This document shows, piece by piece, positions 55,301 to 64,000 of a stretch of DNA of 64,000 bases (position 1 is the stretch's first letter; every line of letters begins with the position of its first letter). The notes beneath the pieces are model-generated. The model made no database searches, was not told the origin of the DNA, and worked only from the letters and a program-made list of their open reading frames with translations. This stretch comes from Anadara kagoshimensis (taxonomy: Eukaryota; Mollusca; Bivalvia; Arcoida; Arcidae). The stretch lies in assembly GCA_021292105.1 (NCBI GenBank), contig CM037870.1:46890576-46954575 (forward strand), in the 5' to 3' direction. Both the position numbers and the translations under genes were made by a program.

Positions 55301-56128
55301 TATATATGTCTCTGGCTGAAGCTAACAAAGATTTATAAAGGATTAACTTTAATTTCTTAATAAAGTTTTGAAATATTAAAAACATTAATTTATTCCTCAT
55401 ATCATAAAAAAGTATAAGTTTGATGTTTTTGATTAATTTTAGAGATTTTGGGACTTATTACGTTTGAAATTTTTAAGCTTTCAATATAGATAAAGAGGGT
55501 AATATAAAAAAAATATTTAATAAGCTTTTGGGGCTACTTAACTTTTATTAAAAAAAACAGGTTTTTACGTAAAAAACTCACTGTATATATGACATGATAC
55601 CTATGATAAACTGATACAGGTATGGGAATAAAATTAAATTAACTGCTTCATTTATTCATATGCCTACCATTTATATCCACATGCATCACAAGTTAATTTC
55701 AACAAATATGCAGTGGCGGATCCAGCGGGGGTTGGGGGTTTCTCTCACAACGCAAATTGTCACTCAACCAGTGGACCAGTTAATTAGTGGTACTGGTTAA
55801 TTATCTGCGTACAGGTAGTTAATTGCTATCAGGTGATGATGTAATGTGCCAGTTCGCTGAGGCATGAAAGAATTCAGGTAGTACTGACCAGTCTTAAGTG
55901 ATAATGTTATTTACCTGATCGCTGAGGCATGAAAGAAATCAGTAGATGTCGTTAATTAGGAATACTAATTAAGAGACTTCGGTCTTGTAAAAAAGACTGA
56001 ATTTTAAACATGATCGTTATCAATACTCCAAGCGTAATTCTTCTTCGAGGAAAGATTCCATAAAGAATGTGATTTCATCAATCATACGTGAATTATTTAA
56101 TTTGACTTTTCAAACCAAAGGACATGGT

Positions 56129-56176
<48 letters not shown>

Positions 56177-59004
56177 AATTCAGAATAATACATTTTTTAG
56201 CACACGATTATCATTTTTGTATACTTTTATAGCGCGAATAAAAGCCCCACTTTTTATGCATTAAAAAAATTAATTGGTTCAAATGACAAAAATCAGTCTC
56301 TATTCGTCCGTTTATCGGCTATATGAAACTAATCCATCTAAAATGATCAGTGCTCTTTTCTGATGACGGGATTCTTGTGTGTCGCACCTGTGATATACCA
56401 TTTTTGAAATTTAATCAAAAACTACATTCAAACAAGAGGCCCATGGGCCTGATACGCTCACCTGATAATTAATGGCTAGCTGATAGATTTAAAAAAACAT
56501 AAATACTAAACCCCAATGGTTTTTTTTTTTTACATCATGATAACCGTTGTATCAATACCTACATCATTCTAATATACATGCCTATACAAAAAGTTAATAG
56601 TTTTCAAGATAATGAAACATTTCTGTATTGTTTCGCATCTGTGACCTTGACCTTTTAACCCATAACCTTTTTCTATACATCAAAATGATTGTTGTATCAA
56701 TATCTACATCATTCTAATATACATGCCTATACAAAAAGTTTATAGTTTTCGAGATAATTAACCATTTCAGTATTGTTTTGCATCTGTGGCCTTGACCTTT
56801 GAACCCATGACCTTTTTCTATACATCAGAATGATCATTGTATCAATACTTACAACATTCTAATATACAAGCCTATACAAAAAGTTTATAGTTTTTGAGAT
56901 AATTAACCACTTCGGTATTGTTTCACATCTGTGACCTTGACCTTTGAACCCATGACCTTTTTCTATACATCAAAATGATCGTTGTATCAATACCTACGAC
57001 ATTCTAGTATACATGCCTATACAAAAAGTTTATAGTTTTCAAGATAATTAACCATTGCGGTATTGTTTCCCATCTGTGACCTTGACCTTTGAACCCATGA
57101 CCTTTTTTCTATGTATCAAAATGATTGTTGTATCAATACTAACAACATTCTAATATACATGCCTATAAAAAAGTTTATAGTTTTCGAGATAATTAACCAT
57201 TTCCGTATTGTTTCGCATCTGTGACCTTGACCTTTGAACCCATGACCTTTTTCTATACATCAAAATGATCGTTGTATCAATACCTACAACATTCTAATAT
57301 ACATGCATATACAAAATGTTTATAGTTTTCGAGATAATTAACCATTTCCGTATTGTTTCGCATCTGTGACCTTGACCTTTGAACCCATGACCTTTTTCTA
57401 TACATCAAAATGATTGTTGTATCAATACCTACAGCATTCTAATATACATGCCTATACAAAAAGTTTATAGTTTTCGAGATAATAATTATAATCAGAGGTA
57501 AAAAAAAATTAGGTCACGACCTTCACAATTGACCTTGACCTCATTTTGAAGATACTAACAAGTAGATGTCAAAACTGAAAACCCCATGTCATTATCTGGT
57601 CAAATAGTCAAGTTATAACAATTTGAAGCTATTTTACGATTTTTTCAAAATTAAACGCAAAACGCGTAACCTATTTTTTATCCGAATTTTACAAAATGAA
57701 CAAACTATAGGCTTAAGACCCTAGAGAAGCCAAATATCACATCAGATTTTTTCTCCAATCAGTACTTTCAGAGAAGAAGATTTTTTAAGATTTTTGCACC
57801 CCTAGGTCACCTTGACCTAGTTATGGTAGCCATGGCAACGCCACGAACAAATCTGAATTGCACCGGCCCATATATACTTCTGACAAAGTTTCATTAAAAA
57901 CTGTCCAGTAGTTTCAGAGGAGAAGTCGAAAATAGGTGTTAACGACGCACACACGCACGCACACACGCACACACGCACATACACACGCTGCGCTATGCCA
58001 TAAGCTCACATGACCTTCGGTCAGGTGAGCTAAAAATGGTATTGTCCATGTCATATACCATTTTTTGAATGTATTTTTTTATATTAAATTCAAAAAATAG
58101 TATATGAGTAGTATGGTATCCGCATGACACACCTTTAATACACAATGCTGAAACTGACTAATTAGTCATTTTAAAACTAATAATATAATAACATTCACTT
58201 GAAAGTACAGGAGAGGTAGGAGACCTACCACTTCGATAGCAGCCAGCATAATTGGTAGAGTGCTCGCTCTGTAAATTTGAGGCCGCAAGTTTTGTCTTTC
58301 GGTCTGACCCAAGACTTGAAAAATGATAGTGACTGTTCGCTCGGCATTAGAAATGAAAGCGGGTCTTTCGGACAAACCTTAAAAACCGAGGCCTCTTGTC
58401 ACCGCAGACATGGCACGATGAAAAATCCTTACTCATAATGCCACCAGTGCAAAGCACAGCTAAATTATTCTGCACATACACCTGTAGCTGGTGACGTCTC
58501 GATAAAAGTGAAATATTCCTGACAGAAGGATCGACGTATCGATCTACCATTTTCAAGGGGCCAACAACCTCTCTTCTGGAAATGTGTTGCACGACTACAC
58601 CTCGACAGATAAAGAGGTGAGCTAAAAATGGTATCGACAAGTTACGACGGCGACGAATTTTTACAGTACAGTTTCTTACTCATTGAGACTAATAGACTCC
58701 TGTCAGTATGCCGTCAATGTTAAATTTTATGAAAAAGGCTGATTAGTTCTTTAACTCGCTTACATCCACCTTGAATGTAAGGTAAGAAGGAGTTACGACA
58801 GGGTTCTAGATGCAGGAAATCGCATCATATGTAATAAAAAAGTAAATTTTTAAGGGGAAACATGCCCCCAGACCTTCCTAGCTATAGGACATCGCGTTTT
58901 CGGCGCGAACTTGTGCCCCCCCTTTCAACAAGACTCCTGATGTGAAAATTCTTTCATTATAATATTTTCAGACAAAAAACAAATATTGAGTAGAGGGCTC
59001 ATAT

Positions 59005-59044
<40 letters not shown>

Positions 59045-59503
59045 TGGTCAATCAAACACAGGTCCGGGATTCAAACAATTTATTTATTTCAATAGTGGCA
59101 GTTTGACTACTAGTCGTTAAAATTAGGAAGGTGTAAATTAAGTATAATAAACATATCACGGTTACTAATTAATTTACCAATTAATTTACCATCGGCATAC
59201 TTCACCAACAACTTACGTAACTACTGATAACGGAAGCAAATTCAAAACCCTTTAACCGTGGCAGACGAATGGTATAGTCCACGTGACAAATTTACCGGTA
59301 TGGTGTTAATCTCATTAATTACCTAGATTTATTTGAATGGAAACTTACCGAGGTAATCTTCTTCCCAATCTCTGTTCCCAATAGAAGTAATATGCATGAT
59401 ATGACAACTTTTACCATTAAATACCCGTGTGTATTCAAATAAATAAATAAATAGAGAGGGAGAGGGGGTAAGTGACGGAGAGAAGACTACCGTATCTTTG
59501 AAT

Positions 59504-59567
<64 letters not shown>

Positions 59568-59698
59568 ATATTATAGAAAGGGAGAGGGGTTTAGTGATGG
59601 AGAGAAGACTACAGCATCTTTAAATTACACGCATCAGTTTTAAACTGTCATGATTTAATATTTCTTATTTTATGACTTCGCAGTTAATAAATTTGTAT

Positions 59699-59754
<56 letters not shown>

Positions 59755-59876
59755 ACCATCATTTCATCAAGTAAAACTAGTAAATCTTTCTGCACTATCG
59801 TCTTTTTGTGAAGATCCTTGGATCTAATAAAAATGTATTTCCTGACCTGATTTTAGTATATGGAGAGAGATGGAGA

Positions 59877-59912
<36 letters not shown>

Positions 59913-62900
59913 GTCAATCGAAACTTTTTTCACAAACGAACGTTCATAAAATTTGTCAATATTGCAAGATTTTATAATCGTAGAAGAGGGCCATGATCAT
60001 GACACATTTAATCATCAGTCGGAGCGTTACTTTGCAATCATTAATTCATGACCGGTCGCTCTTTTGGATTTTCGTGTGAAAAAAACAATTATCATATCGG
60101 TTCCATCTACGACATTTAATACAGTGTTGGTTTTATATTGGCGTTCAAAGCAAGGTTGATCCCATCTACGATGTGTTCAGTGTTATATGTTACCATATTT
60201 TCATCTTTTGACAACGCGCATTATATTAGCAGCAACATTTGTATTAGTACATGTGTAATTTATCGTTTTTACGGGGAAAGTAGTAGATGGTTATGTAATG
60301 ACGTTAACCACTAGTGCCAGTAACAGAGTAATGGTGATCTAACGGACGAACCATCCGTTCTGGAAAGCAAGATACTAAATTTAACGATGAACACGCCTGC
60401 TGCATGATCTGTGATAATTTAACAAATGTAATTAGTATAATTAATCACATGTATGAAAATGGTGTGGTCCCCAAATGCCTAACCTCATGAGAGATGGGGA
60501 TTAAGGGGCCTATTCAAGGGTGTTTTACCTGTAATTTTACCTATAATTTACCTGTATTTTAATGTCATCATAATCATTTATTGTTATCCCTATTATACGA
60601 GATATAGTTACATAATTATGTATCTTAACTAATTATATAAGAGGACACGTGAACGAACATTGCATAACAATTAAACTGTGAAACATGGTAAATTAATAAC
60701 TATATTTAATTATACAGCATATATAGTCAGAAATTACGGGTTTTTTAGTATCCGCGGGATAGTGTAAATCAAGCGTTCAAGGTTCATACAGTGTATATGA
60801 AAATAAAAAGTCATCGCAGCCAAGTGGTTATGTAATCGATAATTTTATCCGGGTGAAAATGTGTCCGGGAGAATATACTTTCATGGCAAAATCTATCCGG
60901 CGAAATAAATGTCATGGCTTATCCTTAAAATATTGTATACCTGTAAAATATTAGCCATGGATCAAAGAAAATATTATCCCACGAAAATATTCCATTTGGA
61001 TAAAATAAACCTTTACAGTTTCCCATTCAATGTACATTATTTCGAAATTATCTACACTCGATATAAATCTACTGTATTTTTTGTTCGTGGAAGTATAATA
61101 AACATTTATATTTTAACATATAAATTCTTCCTATTTACAAAAGACATATTAATTTATAAATAAATTTCCGATATTTTATTTACCGTAGTTTAGAAAACTT
61201 GATAAAACCAATACATCGGCACGGTGAACACCATGCAGGCAAATTAAAAATGGCGGCTGATCGAGGGCGGAACATTTATTACAAGTATTTGTAAGGTATT
61301 TTTCCCCTTACACATGTTCATTGAAAGTGTGACTATTTGCACGTCGGTGAAATAAGACAAAATGGCGCGAATTGAAAATTTGAAATTTTTAAAATACTTT
61401 ACCGTAATAATTGGACATTTTCCGGAATAATAAGTCAAAATCCGAAATAATTAGGCAAAATCCGAAATAATTAGACAAAATCCGGAATAATCAGACAAAA
61501 TCCGGAATCGTTAGATTCCGGAAAATTTACCGTAAAAAATATAGTCCAATTATTCCGGATTTTGACCGATAATTACGGATTTTGTCTGATTATTCCGGAT
61601 TTTGCCCAAATATTTCGGTTTTTGACTTATTATTCCGGATTTTCGTCTTAAGATTCCGGATTTTTCCAAACATTACGGAAAGTGTCTAACTATTCCGGAA
61701 TTTCGCAATTATTCCGGTAAAACCCCCTTCTAGTGATACTGTACCTCCATTTATCCTATCTTATCTTACCTTGCTGCTTACAAGTACCTTACAACACCAA
61801 AAAGCTTTACAGTACTCATTACTAAATGGTTTTGAGGTACACTCAAATTCTCTGTCAAAACGACAGTCAGAGAAATACTTTGGTTTGCTAAGTTCATTTT
61901 CAGAATTAATGTGTTTTTATTCTTACAGTATCTACAGTTCCTCTTTGCTAATTTGGCAACTCTAAGAGAACACATTGAAGTCATGTTAAGTGCGTTTTCC
62001 TAGCTTTTAGCTATATCTCCTTCTGTTTGGTACATATATTTGATCTTATTTTTCCAAGCATTATTGATACGGTATTAATTCTCATTTATGGAAAATACCA
62101 GTATGTGTTTTATAAATACCAAAATTAAATAACAGCTACTAAAAAGTATCACCGGAATACCATAATTCAATGTTTTACAGGTACATCAGAATGTGATTCT
62201 TCATGTGTAACGGAAGGAATACCGCGCTGCTGGGGACATGATTACAAAATGTGTCAACAAGGTTTGTATTGCCCTACAGGGACGTGATTACAAAATGTGT
62301 CAACAAGGTTTGTATTGCCCCTACTGGGGACGTGATTACAAAATGTGTCAACAAGGTTTGTATCGCCCCTACTGGTGATGTGACTACAAATAGTGTCAAC
62401 AAGGTTTGTATTGCCCTACTGGGGAAGTGATTACAAAATATGTCAACAAGGTTTTTGTTGCCCTACTGGGGACGTGATTACAAAATGTGTCAACAGGGTT
62501 TGTATCGACCTATATATATATGAAAAAGTATCAATGTTAATGTAGTATTGGCAATGCAAAAAGGAGCAACCAGTAGGTATTACATGTCAGAAAAAGTGCA
62601 TTTCAATTTGCTTTGGTCATTGGATACAGATCGTATAATAAGTGCAATAGTTGTATACTCAGTTGTCCAATACGGCTTTGCCTTTATGGGCTTATTTGAT
62701 AGATGTTCATCTAGTCGGCAACTAAGAGTAACAGTTATAATTTTAACTACTTATAAATAAAGCCAAATGTGTAAGTACTTTGAACGTATACCACTAATGT
62801 TAGTGCGATAGCACTTCACTTGCTGTGAATATTCAGAACTTGATTGGTTGGTTGAATGTTGGTTTACGTCACATCAACAGTATTTCTTATTTATCTCTTA

Positions 62901-63443
62901 CTTTATTGAAAAACATTGAGTTGATAGCTAACACCTTATCCACTGTGGTCCCTGGTTTTGTTTTCGAAGCCCGAGGCAAATGTTCATATCTCCCTCACTC
63001 AACGGTAACAAATCGTTTATCATATCGAAATGAAAATATTAAAAAAAGTTTTTTAATCGTTTGAAACGACCATAAAATTCTACTCTTATCGGAGGCAAAC
63101 GCTAGAATATCGAAACCGATTCTCTATCAATAACGTAATATCATTGTGACATTATGGTGTGTTCCAAAGGGGTGGGGTGATGTTTTCAGGAGGATAAACG
63201 ATGTATTCTCCACCCTGATCACATGATTCAACGATCCATCGTATAGTAATAAGGTATAATTGTGAAAGTTATTATTCTATCCATTTGATCTCTTTAAACT
63301 GTTACCGTTATACCGACTCTATTTCAGTACAATCAATGACGTGTGATCCTAGTTCCACCTGTCCAGGACGTTGTTACATGTTAGGCTGTTGTCATCCTGA
63401 GTGTGCCGTAGGTTGTTTTGGACCATTTGAAACAGACTGTATA
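48210..63443 (+). CDS. EGFR: EGFR/ErbB-type receptor tyrosine kinase, N-terminal part (exons joined)
   Basis: Exons 48210-48300, 53213-53590, 54359-54490, 62181-62261 and 63328-63443 join in phase (GT-AG throughout) into 266 codons and continue past the window. Order of parts: signal peptide, first receptor L domain (leucine-rich beta-helix), then the first cysteine-rich furin-like repeats. Landmarks shared with animal EGF receptors are CHGT at the domain start, CTHVEGNLEITN, DMSFLSDIEVVTGYVL, IPLVNLRLIR, GLRELQLPNLKEI, NNPNL...IDW, and later CDPSS-type and GPFETDC cysteine modules. The family is a cell-surface receptor for EGF-like ligands signalling through a C-terminal tyrosine kinase, which is not in this window. 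Insulin receptor L domains are related, but the GNLEIT and DLSFL-type motifs favour EGFR. Confidence 0.9.
49165..50457 (+). mobile_element. mariner transposon (inactive)
   Basis: The element, 49167-50455 (1289 bp), is flanked by TA on both sides. Terminal inverted repeats: CGAGGGGAAGTCAGAAAGTT and CGAGGGGAGGTCAAAAAGTT, extending to CATAGAAC. It lies in EGFR intron 1. Length and TA duplication are typical of full-length mariner. Confidence 0.95.
49334..50389 (+). pseudogene. mariner transposase, broken
   Basis: Starts MMENQNVEFRAVIKFLTVEG; a paired helix-turn-helix region follows, with the signature SMKDDPRSGRP and then DIAREFDISHGSV. The catalytic DD34D triad is present: VTGDETWIHH, LLFHDNAPVHKS and YSPDLAPSDY. 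Breaks: a frameshift at about 49650-49675, an in-frame stop at 49945-49947 (TGA where the family has the tryptophan of the FWD motif), and a frameshift at about 50240. After that the frame resumes as PDDDGLKAATEAWFQDQTED to a TAA near 50387. A full-length copy that decayed recently. Confidence 0.92.
50797..51045 (+). repeat. TTTATACCCCC repeat family, copy 2
   Basis: TTTATACCCCCTCTGC, TGTATATAGGAATTATAC, TGTCCGTCTGG, TCAAAGGTCAAGGTCAGG and TATTTGGCTCTCAAGAGA in order. Inverted relative to 47684-47905. Confidence 0.65.
51379..51421. repeat. (AAAT)n microsatellite
   Basis: About ten tandem AAAT units. A matching (ATTT)n tract is at 52314-52358. Confidence 0.95.
51683..52567 (-). CDS. Possible two-exon minus-strand gene nested in EGFR intron 1, unrecognised
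   Basis: The minus-strand exon 51683-51908 begins after a strong acceptor (ATTCTTTTTTTTTTCAG) and reads QEKEENADIHTAIGYVVKEN, then a lysine/arginine-rich end (GIFRRVTKGLRRIKNG...KVNKLN) and a stop. A donor (TTTCAG/GTAGGTTG) at 52418 ends an upstream segment that joins in phase: NRPCPVELFQARGPEPTFKT then YF-R. Going further upstream that frame meets a TGA, and another frame (SGKSIRRHMRDQCEDITTDR) stops nearby, so the upstream exon's extent is unclear or broken. I do not recognise the family. Confidence 0.35.
53213..53590 (+). CDS. EGFR: EGFR-like exon 2: L domain 1
   Basis: The longest coding exon of the window: ECHGTHVGFGFSGNLKAHYN, KGCTHVEGNLEITNF, YDMSFLSDIEVVTGYVLLG, then IPLVNLRLIRADNTYNIKN and a GLRELQLPNL end. 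An acidic loop (GEPEDPDDEV) is inserted relative to human EGFR. Acceptor TTGTTGTAG, donor GTACGA, leaves in phase 1. The 149-codon minus-strand ORF at 53397-53846 is its shadow. Confidence 0.93.
54275..54330. repeat. 56 bp palindromic element, copy 1
   Basis: TATATACCATATTTTTTAATG and TTAAAAAAAATGGTATATGA form a near-perfect inverted pair. Further copies: 58050-58106, and one interrupted by the mobile tandem-repeat element (56393-56431 plus 58034-58045). Confidence 0.6.
54359..54490 (+). CDS. EGFR: EGFR-like exon 3: end of L domain 1
   Basis: Encodes EISRGKVLLKNNPNLRYVD, TIDWHAIVPG, then AQAYCSN. NNPNL...IDW closes the beta-helix as in EGFR (NNPAL...IQW). Acceptor TATTGCAG, donor GTAAGT, leaves in phase 1. 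The following intron is 7,690 bp and almost wholly transposon. Confidence 0.92.
56130..56174. repeat. (GA)n microsatellite
   Basis: About 22 tandem GA units. Confidence 0.95.
56431..58033 (-). mobile_element. Mobile tandem-repeat element, copy 3 (6 units, minus strand)
   Basis: The reverse complement of the 39034 and 43799 copies: AACAAGAGGCCCATGGGCCT tail first, then about six units (TGACCTTGACCTTTGAACCC marker), the unique head (CCTAGGTCACCTTGACCTAG, GGTAGCCATGGCAACG), a CA-rich microsatellite and the terminal AGCTCACATGACC...GGTCAGGTGAGCT hairpin. It is inserted in a 56 bp palindrome, which fixes its ends to within a few A residues. Confidence 0.85.
58050..58106. repeat. 56 bp palindromic element, copy 2
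   Basis: CATATACCATTTTTTGAATG pairs with TTCAAAAAATAGTATATG. Intact neighbour of the copy interrupted by the preceding mobile element. Confidence 0.6.
58235..58545 (+). repeat. tRNA-derived SINE
   Basis: The A-box-like AATTGGTAGAGTGCTCGCTC, CCCAAGACTTGAAAAATGA, then the body (AAACCTTAAAAACCGAGGCC, GACATGGCACGATG) and the conserved tail GACGTCTCGATAAAAGTGAA. The same family as 6774-7112. Confidence 0.75.
58999..59755. repeat. Cluster of long AAAT/ATTT microsatellites
   Basis: (ATTT)n at 58999-59044, (AAAT)n at 59505-59570 and 59697-59755. A 45 bp segment (GAGAGGGG...GGAGAGAAGACTAC...ATCTTT) is repeated at about 59460 and 59583 beside the arrays, so array and flank were duplicated together. 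A (GA)n tract is at 59880-59908. Confidence 0.9.
62181..62261 (+). CDS. EGFR: EGFR-like exon 4: start of furin-like region
   Basis: Joined to exon 3 it reads N-CTSECDSSCVTEGIPRCWG then HDYKMCQQ, leaving in phase 1: cysteine spacing and the CWG motif as at the start of EGFR domain II. Acceptor GTTTTACAG, donor GTTTGT. The last 27 bases and the donor are copied several times downstream. Confidence 0.9.
62235..62510 (+). repeat. Minisatellite carrying the exon 4 splice donor
   Basis: About six units of 46-48 bp, each GATTACAAAATGTGTCAACA then AGGTTTGTAT then TGCCCTACTGGGGACGT. The first unit is the authentic 3' end of exon 4; later units keep the CAACAAG/GTTTGT junction almost unchanged (two have substitutions around it). 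Confidence 0.92.
63328..63443 (+). CDS. EGFR: EGFR-like exon 5: furin-like cysteine module
   Basis: Reads VQSMTCDPSSTCPGRCYMLG, CCHPECAVGC, FGPFETDCI: the C-x-G-x-C, C-C-H-x-x-C-A-x-G-C and G-P-x-x-x-D-C pattern of EGFR domain II. Acceptor ATTTCAG, donor GTAAGT at 63444, leaves in phase 0. The gene continues beyond 64000. Confidence 0.92.
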
Positions 63444-64000
63444 GTAAGTATTATAATCGATGAAAAAATAGTTTTATTTTGTCCAAAGCTATCCACTGGG
63501 GTCTGGAATAAAAGTTCTCATCACTGGTAACGTAACTAAAACGTGTTTGATTCCTAACCCCTTAGAAATAGCAGCCTTGATAATTCATCAATATATTGGC
63601 ATACTTTTGATATACGACCGTTTTGGGAAAAAGTAAATGGTGATTACTTTCAATAATTTTGATTTTTAGTAGTTTAATCCACAATAAATGTATTCGTCTA
63701 CCCGAAACCGAACAATAACAACCATGTTTTGAATGACAAGCATCACCGTTTGACCATTTTGCCAGACAATTTGTCTTTAAATACATGCAATTGTAATTGT
63801 TATCATCGGATATTTCTGTTATCTGGTAGCGAGTCAGTCAGGACTTCAATAACACCATTAGATACTATTTTGTCCTTATATTTCCCGGAAGGCTAATTAA
63901 TGACGCGTGTTTTGTGTTTCATTAACTTTCTGTGTTGCGTTTCTGTGTTTGTCCCGCCATTGCAAACAAAGAACATGTGTTATAGTGCTGTAACGTTTCA
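63444..64000. other. EGFR-like intron 5, start
   Basis: No further exon is seen before the window ends. Confidence 0.6.

Larger units (their letters stand above)
54746..61735. mobile_element. 7 kb block bounded by about 445 bp inverted repeats
   Basis: The left repeat (54746 to about 55190) and the inverted right repeat (about 61295 to 61735) both start CACTAGAAGGGGGTTTTACC and carry arrays of about 20 bp units (TCCGGAATAATCAGACAAAA and variants) in both orientations around a CGGTAAATTTTCCGGAATCT centre, then AATTCGCGCCATTTTGTC and CGTGCAAATAGTC. CACTA ends with short subterminal repeats in both orientations recall CACTA elements, but the 3 bp flanks (CGT, ATA) do not match and no transposase is visible. 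Alternatively two copies of one element inserted in opposite orientation. The interior holds a mobile tandem-repeat element, a SINE and microsatellites. Confidence 0.65.

Noticed and set aside
55043..61438. Two ORFs starting MTYYSGKCPIITVKYF on opposite strands (55043 and 61438)
   Set aside because: They are the same inverted-repeat end of the 7 kb block read from each side; repeat duplication, not coding conservation, explains the similarity.

Overview
The window is animal nuclear DNA: AT-rich, intron-rich, with GT-AG introns and dense short transposable elements. Tandem arrays rich in AGGTCA-type half-sites, tRNA-derived SINEs with a conserved tail, and the sequence of the two genes point to a lophotrochozoan, most likely a bivalve mollusc. 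I cannot name the species from the sequence.

Two protein-coding genes can be assembled exon by exon, both on the plus strand. (1) GPD2, mitochondrial FAD-dependent glycerol-3-phosphate dehydrogenase, runs from the start codon at 7223 to 30388 through 14 exons. It then has two alternative terminal coding exons in the same phase (32558-32659 and 36399-36509). The protein is about 717 residues with the canonical last exon, close to the 727 of human GPD2. It has the N-terminal membrane segment, the FAD-binding glycine motif, the conserved dehydrogenase core and two C-terminal EF-hands. Exon 8 carries a 2-base frameshift. (2) The 5' part of an EGFR/ErbB-type receptor tyrosine kinase gene runs from 48210 to 63443 (signal peptide, first receptor L domain, start of the furin-like cysteine-rich region). 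It continues off the right edge.

Almost everything else is repeats. Left of GPD2: a 552 bp hAT element with perfect 8 bp target duplication (1661-2212), a 1300 bp foldback element with a 9 bp target duplication (5385-6684) and a SINE. GPD2 intron 3 (11 kb) is largely two candidate DNA transposons bounded by inverted repeats (10043-15377 and 15757-20816). Other GPD2 introns hold a pogo/Tigger-like element, a SINE split by an hAT-like element, and short inverted-repeat elements. Between the genes, and again inside EGFR intron 3, lie three copies of one mobile repeat family (39034-41646, 43799-45807, 56431-58033) with internal arrays of about 145 bp. EGFR intron 1 holds a dead mariner (49167-50455). 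EGFR intron 3 is almost filled by a 7 kb block bounded by about 445 bp inverted repeats (54746-61735).

The two genes have no obvious functional link. The most interesting observations are the alternative GPD2 C-termini, nuclear-receptor-like sites built into the mobile tandem repeats, and a minisatellite that has copied the EGFR exon 4 splice donor several times.
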